A stretch of DNA of 64,000 nucleotides from Rotaria socialis (Eukaryota; Rotifera; Eurotatoria; Philodinida; Philodinidae), in the NCBI GenBank assembly GCA_905331475.1, contig CAJNYU010000644.1, positions 64,139 through 128,138 of the forward strand, given 5' to 3'. The notes beneath the pieces were generated by a model, which ran no database searches, was not told the DNA's origin, and was given only the letters and a program-made list of their open reading frames with translations. Below are positions 1 to 13,000 of the stretch, piece after piece. A program made the translations under genes and the position numbers. Positions within the stretch are counted from its first letter, which is position 1. Each line of letters starts with the position of its first letter.

Positions 1-1
1 T

Positions 2-193
2 TGTGAGAAGGCACTTTCAAAACTGCCCACTATGGATTACCAATCAATCCTTGAGCATGTATGTGCTCAATTGAATCGTTACTCGACAAATAATCTAGAA
101 CAAAAAGAAGCAGAAACATCTAAAGACATATTAGTTCATCATGGTCAAACTGAGATGAGTGTAAACAGTTGCGTGCAGAAAATAAAACAATGA
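2..193 (+). CDS. 3' end of an unidentified protein-coding gene (partial)
   Basis: An open frame enters from the left edge and runs 63 codons to a TGA at 191-193. The visible peptide begins CEKALSKLPTMDYQSILEHV and ends SVNSCVQKIKQ. It is hydrophilic, rich in Gln, Glu, Ser and Asn, with no membrane segment or recognisable domain, so it looks like a cytosolic C-terminal tail. AATAAA polyadenylation-type signals follow in the A/T-rich stretch near 301-312. Base composition is more balanced here than in the AT-rich DNA that follows, as in the other real exons of the window. The start and the upstream exons lie outside the window, so I cannot assign a function. Confidence 0.5.
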   Translation, partial: CEKALSKLPTMDYQSILEHVCAQLNRYSTNNLEQKEAETSKDILVHHGQTEMSVNSCVQKIKQ

Positions 194-1204
194 ATGAACA
201 CTGTACATACAGATGAACGATAAGCTTCACGTTAATATGTATTGTTTTAAGAAACACAGCGTAAAAATGATTAGCGTACTATTTCTTTTCAAATTATTAT
301 AATAATAAAGAATCATGTTTTCATATCGTCACATAAACCACACACGAACAAAAAAATTAAGAAAATATAAACTTTTTTATATTTTCGTTCTGTTCAATTT
401 TATCGAAGAAAGAAATGAATATTCATGCCCGATGGTATAAACCAATGATTCACGGACATATAAAAAAGAACACGACTCTCCCATGTTCGATTTATCTTTA
501 CCTTGACGACAAATAGTTCAAACGAATAAAAGAAAAAACTTGTTGGTAATCGAAAGAAAAAGCTTTTAATTTGATGTCGACTAATGAATTCAAGTTCATT
601 TTTTTTATCAAACACTTTTCCCAATAAATAAGTATCAGTTATCCAAGATTATTTTGTGATTTTTTTCAAAGTACACGATCATCATACTTACCATGCGTAT
701 ACAAAGTAAATTCAATGATGAGTGAACGAAGCCGTACGCTTTATTTCGTTGTTAATAATAGAACATACACGAACGAACGAAAAATGCTGATATGACCGTA
801 TGTTGACCCTACGATATAGAAAAGTAAAACAGTATATCATAAATACTTATGTACTATTTAGCTGACAGCAGAGAAGTGACACAAAAAAAAAAGAATTTTT
901 TGTCGCTTTCTTATGAGATCACTCGGTTAGCTGATCTAAGCAAAGTACCATGTACCTTTATTCAAAATATACAGATTCTATTTTACACACGATGAACATA
1001 ACTAATGAAATTTTTTTTCTTTTTGCTTTGACAACTATCGTATTCATATTTGTTTCGCTTGTATAGTTCGAATGGTCCGAAAGTAAAACATCCTTCTTCG
1101 TCCTTGTGATAAGCAAATAGTAATATGCATTGATCATATCATATTCTATTTTGAAACATAAATCATGACTTTTTTGTAAGAGTAAAGATCTTCAATAATG
1201 AAGG
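194..1204. other. AT-rich intergenic DNA
   Basis: Probable 3' UTR of the preceding gene and then AT-rich sequence with homopolymer runs. The short open frames here have no coding character. I see nothing else. Confidence 0.5.
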
Positions 1205-2302
1205 GTGTCCAAGAACTGAGGAATGGGAATTCTTCCGATTCCTTCGAACACCAGCAATAAACAGAAAAGCACTAGATGAATTGGCGATTGCCCCACAGAT
1301 ACTTCATGAATCCCCCTCAATACCAACACATCTCCCTAACGAACACCGCACTATTCGATACCTTCTCCGTAAGATACTACACAAAATACCTACACAATCA
1401 CTCAATTCCTCCAGTAGGGATTGCCCACTATCTATCAAACACATAAACGTCTCAAGTAAAAACTAGAAACTGATGAGATTCCCTCAACAACGGATTTATG
1501 TGAAACAGCCCGACAGTAGTGAAAAACACTTGAAAATGGCTACCATTCGTATATACAACAAAACCTATTCAAGACTAGCCTTCGATTCTTATCGCAAACC
1601 TAACAATGGCAATACCATCCTTCTAACCAAGTTACCTAATAGGGACTCATCCGACATCCTTCGAGTAACTGGGTAAGCGTATGCGAGAAGTATCGATTCC
1701 CCAGCTCTTCAAAGGTAATGTGGGCTGATACCTTGGCGGTAGTAGGATCAGTCCCTGGGTATTATCAGCAGAACTTTCATAATTTCTCGGTTCCCCTGCG
1801 TCTTCTGTTATCGAGAAAGATTGTCAAAGAGTATTCGATAAGCGCCGTTTTCCCAGTCACTGGATGGAGGAGAGAGTGGTTCCCTTCGGGGTAAATGAAT
1901 CAGTTGCTAGGTGCTGTCAATGGAACTATTCTGCTTGTAATTTTTCGATTTTGCGCATTGCTTGCTATATAATAACCAGGCACATGTGATGTGGAGTTAA
2001 GTTTTCATTGTCAGTTCCCTTCGTACGGAGAGAGGATCAGTTCTGGATGTTTCTTTGGTTCCCCGGATAGTGATGATCAGCTGAGCTATCGTTGGGATGT
2101 TTGGGGTGAATGTGGATGATGTTTAGGTTGTGTATTGTTACGGTTTTCAAATTCTGGTGCGTAATTTGAGGAAATGGATAGGGAAATGAATTAGGATATG
2201 TCATGGTTTCGTTGATCAATTCTCGTTTCCGCGAAGTTATTATTTCTTTTGGCTGAGACTTGTAGATATCGGAAGAATTCCTAAACTTCAGTCCTTGGAC
2301 AC
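1205..2302. mobile_element. 1.1 kb inverted-repeat DNA element, non-autonomous
   Basis: The left end GTGTCCAAGAACTGAG continues to GGAATTCTTCCGAT. It is matched in inverse orientation at the right end (2268-2302), which reads GTGTCCAAGGACTGAAG ... GGAATTCTTCCGAT on the minus strand. Terminal repeats are therefore about 36 bp with a few mismatches. The interior is less AT-rich than its surroundings and holds only short frames (for example 1281-1466 and 1473-1676) that match nothing I know. I could not find a convincing target-site duplication, so the exact ends may be a few bases off. A decayed cut-and-paste transposon derivative is the simplest reading. Confidence 0.55.
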
Positions 2303-3014
2303 TGCTGAGATTATATGAGTTACAATCAATATTTGCGAAATGAATCTATCAATCATCATAACTTTATGTAACTGAACAATTTAAAAATCTTCAATGGCCT
2401 TATGTGGTATTGCGAGAAGTTGGGAATATTTTAGAAAACAAATTCATCTATGTTCTTGACAAATCTCATAAAGAGAGACAATTTAATTGTGATATTTATA
2501 AAATGTTTGTTTTGAATTCTATTGTTGTAAAATATATTTTGCTTCAAACCTATTTTTGTTCGTATTTGAGAACCAGCTAAAAACATATTTTATTGATCAA
2601 ACTTAAAATTTTCAAGTAGAAGGACAAAAAATCTCAGAAAAACTGAATGTATAATTGAAAAAATATCTGAAGAATAAATTTTAAGTCGCTCATTTCAAGA
2701 AATCAAGGTATTTATGTAAAATCAAGTTTGATGTATTGCTTTCTGTTTTTAGTTTTCCGACTTGATTGATATTTTCATAGTATACGTGAAAATAAAATGG
2801 TAATATAAGTATAGAATAAAATATTAATTGAAGAAAAGTAACTAATCTTGATGGAATGACTAACTTTTCCGCCGTATTTTCTCCGAAAATGTTTCTTGTC
2901 AGCAATTGCTTAGTAACAGTTGACTATAAATTAGACTAACTTACTCACGAATTCACATTTAATTGTTCGCTACAACTCAACTTCAAATCTCTACGACAAA
3001 GAAGAAAAACAACT
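2303..3014. other. AT-rich intergenic DNA and probable 5' UTR
   Basis: No gene is seen. The last 50 bases before 3015 (CAACTTCAAATC ... GAAGAAAAACAACT) look like the 5' leader of the three-finger gene that follows. Confidence 0.4.
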
Positions 3015-3506
3015 ATGAACGCAATCACTATTACACTCTACTGTTTGATTTTTCTTGGTAAATTTAAACTATTTGTTTTCAATTAAGCTGGTTCTTCTAT
3101 TAAAAATTATTTAATTGTACAACAAGGAATTGACTCTATTAATTGATATTCTTGTGTTGCCGGTACGGATGGATGTGGTCCATCATTTAGTACGAAAGGT
3201 AGTGGAGTCATAACGACAGCATTGAATACTAGTGCTGTTTATTCTACAGCAAATATTTTCGCAAAGTTTTTTTAAATAAATTTAATGTTTTTTTCTTTAT
3301 ACAAAACAGTAGTTACCAGCAATACCAATGCCATAGAGCGGCTATTCTACTACAGGAAGCTGTACTGAGGGAAGTAGTTTAAGTTAGGGTGTGGTTTTTA
3401 CCAGTATTGTTGCACAACGGATCTATGTAATGAAGCTTCAATGGGAACGGGAAACTTCCTGATTGTGATGATTCCAGTAATCATCAGTCTGTTGTCCATC
3501 AAATAA
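3015..3506 (+). pseudogene. Broken Ly6/uPAR (three-finger) GPI-anchored protein gene
   Basis: An ATG at 3015 opens a signal peptide (MNAITITLYCLIFLG) interrupted by a GTAAAT intron. The next exon gives GIDSIN, a TGA stop at 3144-3146, then YSCVAGTDGCGPSFSTKG. The C-terminal part reads YQYCCTTDLCNEAS followed by a hydrophobic tail, IVMIPVIISLLSIK, and a stop at 3504-3506. The CC...DLCN signature and hydrophobic tail are typical of Ly6/uPAR domains and their GPI signal. The in-frame TGA sits where the first conserved cysteine (CYSC) is expected. At least one frame slip is needed near 3375-3385 to join the middle to the end. A recent pseudogene is likely. A TGA-recoded or alternatively spliced gene is possible but less likely. 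Confidence 0.6.
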
Positions 3507-6414
3507 CGTCAACAGTGATCTTTTAAATGTCATATGACTAAAGTGACTATTTTTTCCCTTCTTATCTTATAACCATCATGTAAATGTTCCTATGCTTTCC
3601 TTAGTTTCACTTATTTTTAAATAAATATTCACATTACTTTCGAGAGATGAATTTAAACCAAATCATCTTCTTTCTTTCAAGTTATTAAGTGAAACCAAGC
3701 GAATCATTGGTTTCTCGAATAAAATTATCGGGTTTATGCACGCATCGGATAGATTTATATTTCATGTGGGAAACACGCAGTCGTTCATAAAATATACCGA
3801 TTGATATTAACTGTTAACAATTATGTATGAAAAATTGCTGTAAATATAAAGATAGTGCAAGACTCCAATCAATTTTCCTAGAATAAAATATTGAAAAACT
3901 ATATGATTTGACTGGCTGATACTTGTTTCTTATGTCCGTCGTTGACGAAACGTCAGACTTTCGAATAGAATGAAAAAGAAAACAAATATTACTTTAGTCA
4001 CATACGGAAAAATGAATCAACTGATCAACAACTTGATTTTCTTTCAGAATTAACATGATTAGTTAGTTTTTATCCCTTAATAACGGCTATTCCATTTATA
4101 ATAGTATTGATAATTTCTTTTCGTAATGGTTCTTCTATGCGAGCGAATACATTTTGCATGTTCTAACATTGAAGTCTAAAAATGGCATACTATATAAAAT
4201 TTAAGATCAAAAATATTTATTATTTATTCAACAATCATATATCAGAGTTTTTCCCAGGATGCGTCAGATATTAACGTATTTCATGCTGAAATACGGATAG
4301 AAACATAAACGACATGTCAAATCGAGGTTTCTATAGATAGTCGATTATCGATCAACACATTAGTCATGTGATAAAGATATGATCAATGTTACAATGCCTC
4401 TGCTGTTTTGAATTGATATTGATACCAAAATACTGAAGTGAAACAATGTGAAGCTGATCGTAGTATTTCTAAATAATCTACAAAAATAATTGATCAGATT
4501 GAGCGTAATGCTCGACAAAACTTACATGAATATTAATTAAAAATTCAACAGGGCCAACTCAAATAGAAAAGTGATCTCAGCTGTAGCAATTTTATGAAAT
4601 TAAAATAGTACAACACACTTTCATGACCTATAACATTCTCGAACACGAGATCAAATCAAAATAAGTTAATCATACGGAAGCACTTGAAATTTCTACTTTT
4701 TTTGCGTGAGTTTGACAAATGAATAATTGTTTTAATTTGATTACACTATTGCTAAAACTCATTTTCTCTAAATGAATCAATAGTTAACTTGATTTTTCTA
4801 GAATTTAAAGCAGTAAAAAAAACTTTATTATGAACCTTGTGAATGATTTATCATTAATCATGTGTCAGTATATAATGTATGTGCAAATTGAGTTAATATC
4901 ATAATTAATGAGAGCAATCGATATCAGTAATTATTCGATGGATTGTTTTTGGAAGATCACACTTGTTTCTCTTAGATACAGGTTTTTTTTTATATAGAAG
5001 AAATATCCCGAAATAATACTTACCATAACCAACAAAGAAATCATTGTATGGCTAAGGACTTTCGCTAAGCAATCATAGCAATGCGAAAAAGAAGTTAAAT
5101 TGTAATCGAAATATCAATATGTTGTATAAAAATCTTAATAAAAACAAGTGTAATCACAATTTCAACTATAGATTGTAGTACTTGTCAGTGTGACTGTTAC
5201 GAGTGTATTAATATTTGATAAACGGTTGAATCTATAGAAATAATATGCTTTCGGGTGTATGCTTCGTTATCGACCGAAAACATTTCTAATGCAAACTATT
5301 GAACATTTAGAAAAAAAGTGGCATCTTTTAAAAAGATAATTTAGTGGGCTATAATATTCAATAGACTATTCATTCAAATAGTTATAAAACAATGGTGACT
5401 GGAAATGTTTTCAGATACCTACAGTTCAGTACGTTAGCTAGTAGAATTAATTAATTATGAAAAGGTCACCATTTTACATGGAAATATCATTCACAATATG
5501 CGTAGTTATCAACGATTATCATCTAATATAGCTCAACAACTGAAATTTGGTTATACATCTGGTAAGCTAGAACAGAATATCAACACATCTCTGTACCAGC
5601 ATCCTCAAGATGTACGATGAGTTATTCATTCTAACGTTTAGTATTCAAATGATATCTATCATTTTCGGTAGAGACAGAGCAGATCGTTTTTATTCAATAA
5701 AACTTAATTCCTTTGTTAGTCTAATAAAACACTGTCAAAGTCTATTGGATAGCAGTTTTCTCCTCAACCCATATCGTTGCTCTTTACCTACTTTACGAGG
5801 TACGAATCGTTCCATATCAGCTTTTTTTCTCAATATATGACACGTGTTGAGATAATGATCTTAACTTTGATAATGTTTATATCAATATCTTATTCGTTGA
5901 AATATCGAATATGCTGCAGTTCTGAATGTAATGATTATATGCGGAGAGCGTCCAAATTCCATCCGGGGTGTAATGCTCTCGTTCGAGTGTAACCTATACA
6001 TAACATTTGGTCTTATAAAGCCATTTATTCTCATAATACCTATTGCCTTTATCTTTCTGTCCTTTACATTTGTCTTTATCTATCCTTCTTCTTCGTTCTC
6101 TCAAATGGTTGAGTATTTAAGCGTGTGCTTTATATGTAATCGAGGCGATTTATGATTTGAAGAGTTAAATAAAGTGTAATACCATCAGCACAGGCATCTC
6201 TTCTATCTAAAATCGTTACACTGAAGACTACGTAAATGAAATAAAACCAAACCAAATGACTGATAGGAACATTCAGATAATAACTTGTAGCTACATTGTT
6301 GTGTTTCTTCTAGATCGTCACTCTTGTATTATTAGGTCTCATTGAAGTACATCGTTCAAATATTATTGATTGTCTATCAACAGTTTATTTACAATTAATC
6401 GAATTGAATAAGTT
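3507..6414. other. 2.9 kb AT-rich intergenic region
   Basis: No gene can be supported. One exon-like piece at about 5466-5562 (coding-like frame containing NMRSYQRLSSNIAQQLKFGY, followed by a GTAAGC donor) may be the remnant of a lost gene. The open frames at 5610-6155 look random. AT-rich simple sequence fills the rest. Confidence 0.35.
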
Positions 6415-7005
6415 TTGATCAGTCACTTGATGATATTCATAACAACTGTTCAGTGTGAGACTGATATTCTGGCGATTATGGCTCTTCAACAAGCTAATCT
6501 CAAACGAAACGTTCCAATTGAAGTACAAGCCTCTGATGGTTTCGTTACTGTTGAACATCGGCATAATGTTCTTCAGAGAATGAATCAGATAATGCCGAGT
6601 ATCATCGCTAAAGATGACATTTCCAAAATAGTCGGATACGCCCTATCGATGCCACCTGAATTTGGCGCAGAAGTACCAGAGCTTCATTCTTTATTCTCCA
6701 TTATCAATTCGCTGGAATACAAAGAAAAGCCTCTTAAAGATTATGCTTACTACGTTATGGGTCAGTCATGTGTAGCAGCTGGTTTTCGAGGTCAGAAGAT
6801 CTTGACAAGAATGCTAAATAAACATCGGGAAATCTACAGTGATCGTTTTCGACTAATCATTACAAGTATTTCTGATAAAAACCCACGTTCTCTTTATGCT
6901 CATATAAGGGCCGGTTTTGTTTCAATAAATTCGTTTCATGATGAGATGACGAATGAAATATGGCATATGTTAGTATGGGATTGGCACAAAGACATTTCTT
7001 CATGA
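6415..7005 (+). CDS. GNAT-family N-acetyltransferase, bacterial type
   Basis: An intronless 196-residue frame. Family features are clear in the C-terminal half. YYVMGQSCVAAGFRGQKIL is the beta4/alpha3 acetyl-CoA-binding region (motif A), where FRGQ stands in for the usual R/Q-x-x-G-x-G/A. It is followed by TRMLNKHREIYSDRF, an ITSISDKNPRSLYAHIRAGF segment (the N-x-R-S...AGF element of motif B) and a terminal WHMLVWDW strand. The N-terminal LALQQANLKRN-like stretch and GFVTVEH are, as I remember the family, characteristic of a bacterial GNAT subfamily common in Bacteroidota. That resemblance and the lack of introns suggest horizontal acquisition. The substrate is unknown, probably a small amine. 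The first 13 residues are hydrophobic and may be intronic: TTCAG at 6448-6452 could be a splice acceptor, so the start is uncertain. Confidence 0.75.
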   Translation: MISHLMIFITTVQCETDILAIMALQQANLKRNVPIEVQASDGFVTVEHRHNVLQRMNQIMPSIIAKDDISKIVGYALSMPPEFGAEVPELHSLFSIINSLEYKEKPLKDYAYYVMGQSCVAAGFRGQKILTRMLNKHREIYSDRFRLIITSISDKNPRSLYAHIRAGFVSINSFHDEMTNEIWHMLVWDWHKDISS

Positions 7006-10000
7006 GTACTTTACATTGGACATCGAACAAAAGAATCAGAAAAGCAAAGGAAATCATTCATATGTTGATTTTCATAATAAAACGAATTTCTATTTCCTGA
7101 TGACGAGAAAAATAGTCGAATCATTAACTTTTTATTGGTTTCTTGTAAGAACGATTGAAAATCGCTCTAAAGCCTGCACCTATGTTCGTAATGGATTTTT
7201 CTTACTCTTAAAACATTGATTTTACACTATTAAAGCTCTTAAAAAGCACAAGACATTCAGAAAAATAGCATGTCCTTTATTTTTACTTAAAATTAAAATC
7301 TACGACTGATTCAATAGTTGTTTATGAATTTATACTTCATCCGAGAATAGTTTTAAAAAACTCCAGGATACAGTTCGTATAAAATTAAAATGTTAGACAT
7401 GACAGACTGTCTGCATGGCAATATAAAGACGCCTCCAGTGAGATGAACGTGAAAAGCATTAAAATCAGATCTAAACAATTTCTTATTAGTCTATTTCATT
7501 ATATTCTACGGTTATATAATAAAGTACAAAGTATACCAATACGTTCTTGGATACTTGAGAAAATATGTGTTCCGCCATTGAAAACAGAATGCACAGAACG
7601 TTATTTCACGTAGCAATGAACTACAACTTACTTCCACTCAACGTAAGTAACAGAACTGCATCTTAAATTAGAATAACATTCTGAAATGAAATGAGTTCAA
7701 TAAATTACCAATGAGAGTCATGTTAACTGCCTATGACTTAAATGAACACATTGAAAATATCCTTTCAAATAATCAAAAACAAAAAATTGAAATTTTCAGG
7801 AAACATCATCTTTTTTTATCCTCAGTAAATTAATTCGATCAGAAGAACATTTTTCCTCGATTAATTTTCCAAAAACCATCCTTGATTTTCGACACCATTG
7901 TGTGTTTTCAATATCGAACAAAAATTTTGTTCAGTACAACCAAGAGATATATTTTATTTTATGGTATTTTGACTGAACAAGTATCAACAAAGGACCGGGA
8001 AACTACAAAATGTATGCCGTTTGTTAGAATATTTGAACAATTGAAAAATCTTCTTACTAAATTTATATTATTTGAGAATAATAGCATTTTTGTCGCAACA
8101 CGAGCTGTTTTCAATCGATGATATTTTTTTTTTACATAGAATGATTATTCTTTGAGTAAAAGTTAATAAACAACAATCAAAAATATTCATGTATTTTAAG
8201 TGAAAAGAAAAAGTTTTAGACATTTCGATAATTAAACAGCTTACATTACACTTCTGGTATCCACAACTTCTCATATGTTTATATTCGCTTCATCTAATCA
8301 GTAATGGTCAAACATATATCTATCTTCAAGATCAAAGATATACGAATACGTGAAATATAGTTCATTTTCTGAAGATTTTCTGAAATATAATGATTTCATG
8401 CAGAATTCATAACTAATTTTTATTTTCATCCATTTTTCCAGATGTATTGATGAAACAAAGTGTAGACATTACAAACAAGCTTTAGTTATCATATAAAATG
8501 TTCAAATAACAACTATAATACTTCGAAATAGTCAAATAATATGCTAACATAAGTAGTTGATAATCAACTAAAGTCGAATTTTATTGTCAAGTAGTAAAGA
8601 AATTCAACATTATCATTTAATTGATAGTAGTGTAGGTTTTCATCATGAAAATAAATTGACAGCATTAAGATTTCTTATTATCAGTGAGAACCGATATCGC
8701 ATTCTAGAAATCGAAAAGCATTCAACGAAGAGAAAAGTTGCTGAATCGATCGAGAGATCATCTCCACTGAAAATTTTTATCAAAATTCCAAAATTCGAGG
8801 TAGAAAAGTCAATAAATTGGTTAATGCTTTAGCTTGTTTTAAGTTTTCAATTGTTATTAGTAGTATGGTTCCAAATAAAAACGAAAATAATTGTTCAAAA
8901 ACTTCCACTCATCATGCTTTGTTTTTTCAAAATAATTTGTATAATTGAAATTGTGCTTGAGTATTCAGTAATGTTCTATATAGTATGTACTAAACTGGAA
9001 TTCATATGAGCATATTGTAATAGCTACTAAAATGATCAGCTATTCTCTTGCTATTACTCTACTATCAATATAATTACTAAGAATGGATTTCTATCAGCAA
9101 TTTTTCTGCCTACAGCTATTGGACATCTTTTTTTCAGCATTGAATAATGTCGTAAGTCTTATTTGGAAGGATTTATTCGCAATTGAACTTAAAATTAATA
9201 TTAGTAAATAAACAAATTTATTCATCTTCTGCGTTCACAAGGGAGAACAATTACATTTGAAGTGAATGAAAGATAGAACAAGGTACTCTGACATGTAAAG
9301 TAGTCAAGAGGAAGGTGGAAGAAACTATGGTTTACTTCCTGACGAATATGTTCGTGATCAGCTCGGCATTGCCTACAAGGTAATACAGAACGCTAAAAAA
9401 CTCAACACCAAACGAATGAAGGTCTAGCTATTGAATTTTTCATAGAACTAAAAATGTAATTCAATACGAAGAATATCTTGTCCAACAAACATTTTTATTT
9501 TATCCTGATCGATGTAACCGATTTATTTACTGACACTCACGTTCGCTTCCAGTTTATATTGGTTCATCTACTTTACATATTATCTGATCTTAGCTAATTA
9601 ATTCAGTTTTCAACTAATAATCGTATACTTCTTAGTCCTGCTCGATAATATCTTAATAGGAATAATCAAAATTGTCATGAATAAAACTCTGCACTACGCT
9701 GTAGAAAAAACCTATTCAATTTCTTATTAATTTTCAATGAATAAAACATATTAAAATATCATATTTCATTTATTTTAGATAACACGATACTTGTTATTTT
9801 AGTAATAGAATACGATTACAACTTTTTTCAAGAATTTTAATCTTTTTCTTCGATTGTTAACTTTGATAATTTGTGAGACTTAACTTGGTGCACATCTGGT
9901 GTGAGAGTGTTATGTTGCTAATAAACTATCAGGTGACATCAATAAATAAAACCTATCACTTTACTTTGTCCAGAGCATTTTCCAGTTTATTTTCATTAGA

Positions 10001-13000
10001 ATCCATTGATATTAATTGCATTCATATGTTTTCTCTGACAACTCATTTAACTGAAACTCATGCTAGAATAAGATTTTTCTTGATAATATATAAAAATATT
10101 TTGAAGACTTTTGTCAATCGTAATCGTAATGAATGCACACGTTAAAGTATTTGTTTGTCAACTACTTGAAAGATTTGTTTTCTCGTACGATTATTCAAGA
10201 TTGAGTACACTACAGAAAATAATTTCCAGACAGTTCAAACTTTCTACGAGGATCAATTAATAGACGCACTATTTAAACATACGTAGCATGGTACAAAAAA
10301 TGAAACGGTATGTAAAAAAAATTAAGATTTGATCCTAGAATACATTCGTAAATGATCTTTTTGATCAATAGCAATTGAATATTTACATTTCGATTTCGAA
10401 CTTATCGCAATTTCATAATACGAGAAAAATAGCATCGCTTGTGGATTAGAAAAATCACAGCAGACTGAAACTAGAAAATAGGGAACAATTTTATCAGCTA
10501 CTAATTCTTCTCCTGTAAGACTCCATCTCCAATATGAACAGTTCACTGAATATTTGCATAGAATGACAGTTAATATTCTTGAACTTTTTGAGGTTTTTTC
10601 TTAGTATTACTAAATGCTATTGTTACTTCTATTTTTCAGCAAGCGAATTGCTTCCACGCTGAGCTCCATTGATGTCCTTTTTAAATTTTGTTTCGACTAG
10701 TGGTCATATAAGCGACGTTTTCTGTTTATTTCGCAATATTAACATTTATAATTATTTATTCTTTCGTTATCTTCATTGAAGAGAAGCTGTGCAAACAGAA
10801 GAAAAAAGAGCTGAATGAGCCAGAAAAAACTGATAGCAAATGCGCACACAAAGTTTCCTATGTACTCAAGCAGAAGTTTGAGATAGGTTCGAACAGATGA
10901 TAGATAATTATTCTTAATTATCTAATCAAAATCGAGGCGAATCTTAGAAGATAGTTCATTAAAATTTCGCGAACAGAAACGTGTCACTGGATAAAAAAGA
11001 ACTAGTTCTTGCATTTGTCGAAATTTGTTCTAGGAAACCATAATTGAAACAAACACTACAATCATAACTGAGAATAGAAATTTTTTGATAGCAAAATAGT
11101 GATGAGTTTCGCTTTTGATAGCATAAAATAGAATATTCTCTAAAAACAAATATATATGAGTAACGTTAGAACTCATTAGATCGACTTTTCAATCCTACTA
11201 AGTAGAAGTCTGCTGACGAATATGGATCTGACGTGAAGTTTACTACGGAGAACTGTACAGTAAGTACCACATCAGATTCTAACGGATGCAAAGCTACAAA
11301 AACGAAATTCATGACTGAAATTGTACCTTATTATTAAATAATTTCTTATAGGCAAAATCGTAGCGCTCGGTAGAAATGAGTTTTCACAACTAACAACACA
11401 ATTCTACTACTCTATCATTCGAAGTCACAACGACTTGCTTGATATCTATCATATAGATATAGGTTGACACCGAATTAGATGAGTAGCTGCATATCTAATT
11501 ACTTTTTTTTATAAATATTTCAAAACGAGGGAGTGAATGTAGGTGTTGCAGAGAGACGGGCATTATTAGCAGAATTCATCAATAATGCGATGAGAACATA
11601 GACACATGTATACGATTCATATGCACACCTTCTAACACAAGTGTAACCTAGGAATATTTATCCATCTAGCTATCTATCGATCCATCTAGAAATATAGAAT
11701 CTACTAGTTTTAGCCCTGCGCTGGGTGTCTGCATACTTAGTCGACTGCATCATTGATTCTGTTATTTGAAAAAAATAGTCGATGGTAACTATCTACGAGG
11801 TTTATCATAAACTGGTTGACCGTTGGGACTTGCGAGTAAGAAAAATCGGCGTGAGTTTGAACTAGAGTATGGTGCTGAATTTGATAATTCTTAAAAAATG
11901 CATTTCTACTTAGGGCACGACTTGATTTAGCATATAAACCGTGCGGCTTTAATGCATTCTATTCTCGTTATTAAAACTGTTTACAATCGAATAACTTTCT
12001 TGCTACGAAACAAGTTAGTATTATATCAATGATAGCCACAGCAACTAACCAATTTAATGTCATTCAGATGATTTGCCACTAAATAAATGAAGATTGCCAT
12101 TTAGCATTAGAGTTAAATTGACGAAATCCATTTGAAAAAGATCTCAGAATGTATCTGAACAGTAATGATAAAATTTTTGAACGAATCATTCTGACTGAGA
12201 GAAATGTTCATATTTTATCATGGCAGAATGGTGTGGGCACTCGACAAAAAATCTAATAAATACTTTTGTCACGATAATATAAAAATTGTAAGCATCATAT
12301 CTGTTGAGATAAATACGTTTGTTAGCGTGATAGATATTGCATACGCATCTCTATTAATAATACATCTATGGTCGACTAGAACACCTTTTCATGTTTCATA
12401 TCTTTTAAAATTTTTAACAATAACCATCCTAAGATCATCATTGCTCTACTTGAAACAATTTCTATCGCTGTCGCATAATAAATCATTCAGTAAATAGGTT
12501 ATATTTATGTTAGAAATTTGAAACTATGAGTATATATATATATATAAATATATATATTGTTCTCTTCTCAGTTCTATTACTTGATTGTAGACAGCCATCA
12601 GATTCATAGCATTCGAAAAGTGCAACTTATTGGCTATTCATTCTTAATCTCATGGCATTCATCGAACTTTTAAGTCTTCGAAAAGAAAGGACCTTTAGCA
12701 AATATGCAACTAGCTCCTAGGGCATGTGTCATTAACTTCAAAACCTGTTGAAAGTTTGCCCGTTCGAAGAAAAGAAACATGCCAAACGAGCAATGTTGAT
12801 TACTCCAGTAGAAGTAATCCTAGAACAATGACAGGTTCTAATACTTATGTCTAATGCTCAATGTCGGATATTTCTTTGAAAAGTAATTCTCAAATGACTT
12901 TTATTTGTATGCAACAAGTTTTTTTTAATGCTTTACATTAGATAATTACATATGCAATTTCACTGCCATAATTTTATAATAAATATGTAACATCACCTGA

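Noticed and set aside
5466-5562. Exon-like segment ending in GTAAGC
   Set aside because: No in-frame partner exon upstream or downstream could be found.
11209-11337. Cys-containing fragment (ENCTVSTTSDSNGCKATKTK) as a second three-finger gene
   Set aside because: Lacks signal peptide, the CC..DLCN end and consistent splice sites. Kept only as a possible gene scrap.
12204-12497. 97-codon plus-strand hydrophobic frame
   Set aside because: AT-driven hydrophobicity and no recognisable receptor or transporter pattern.
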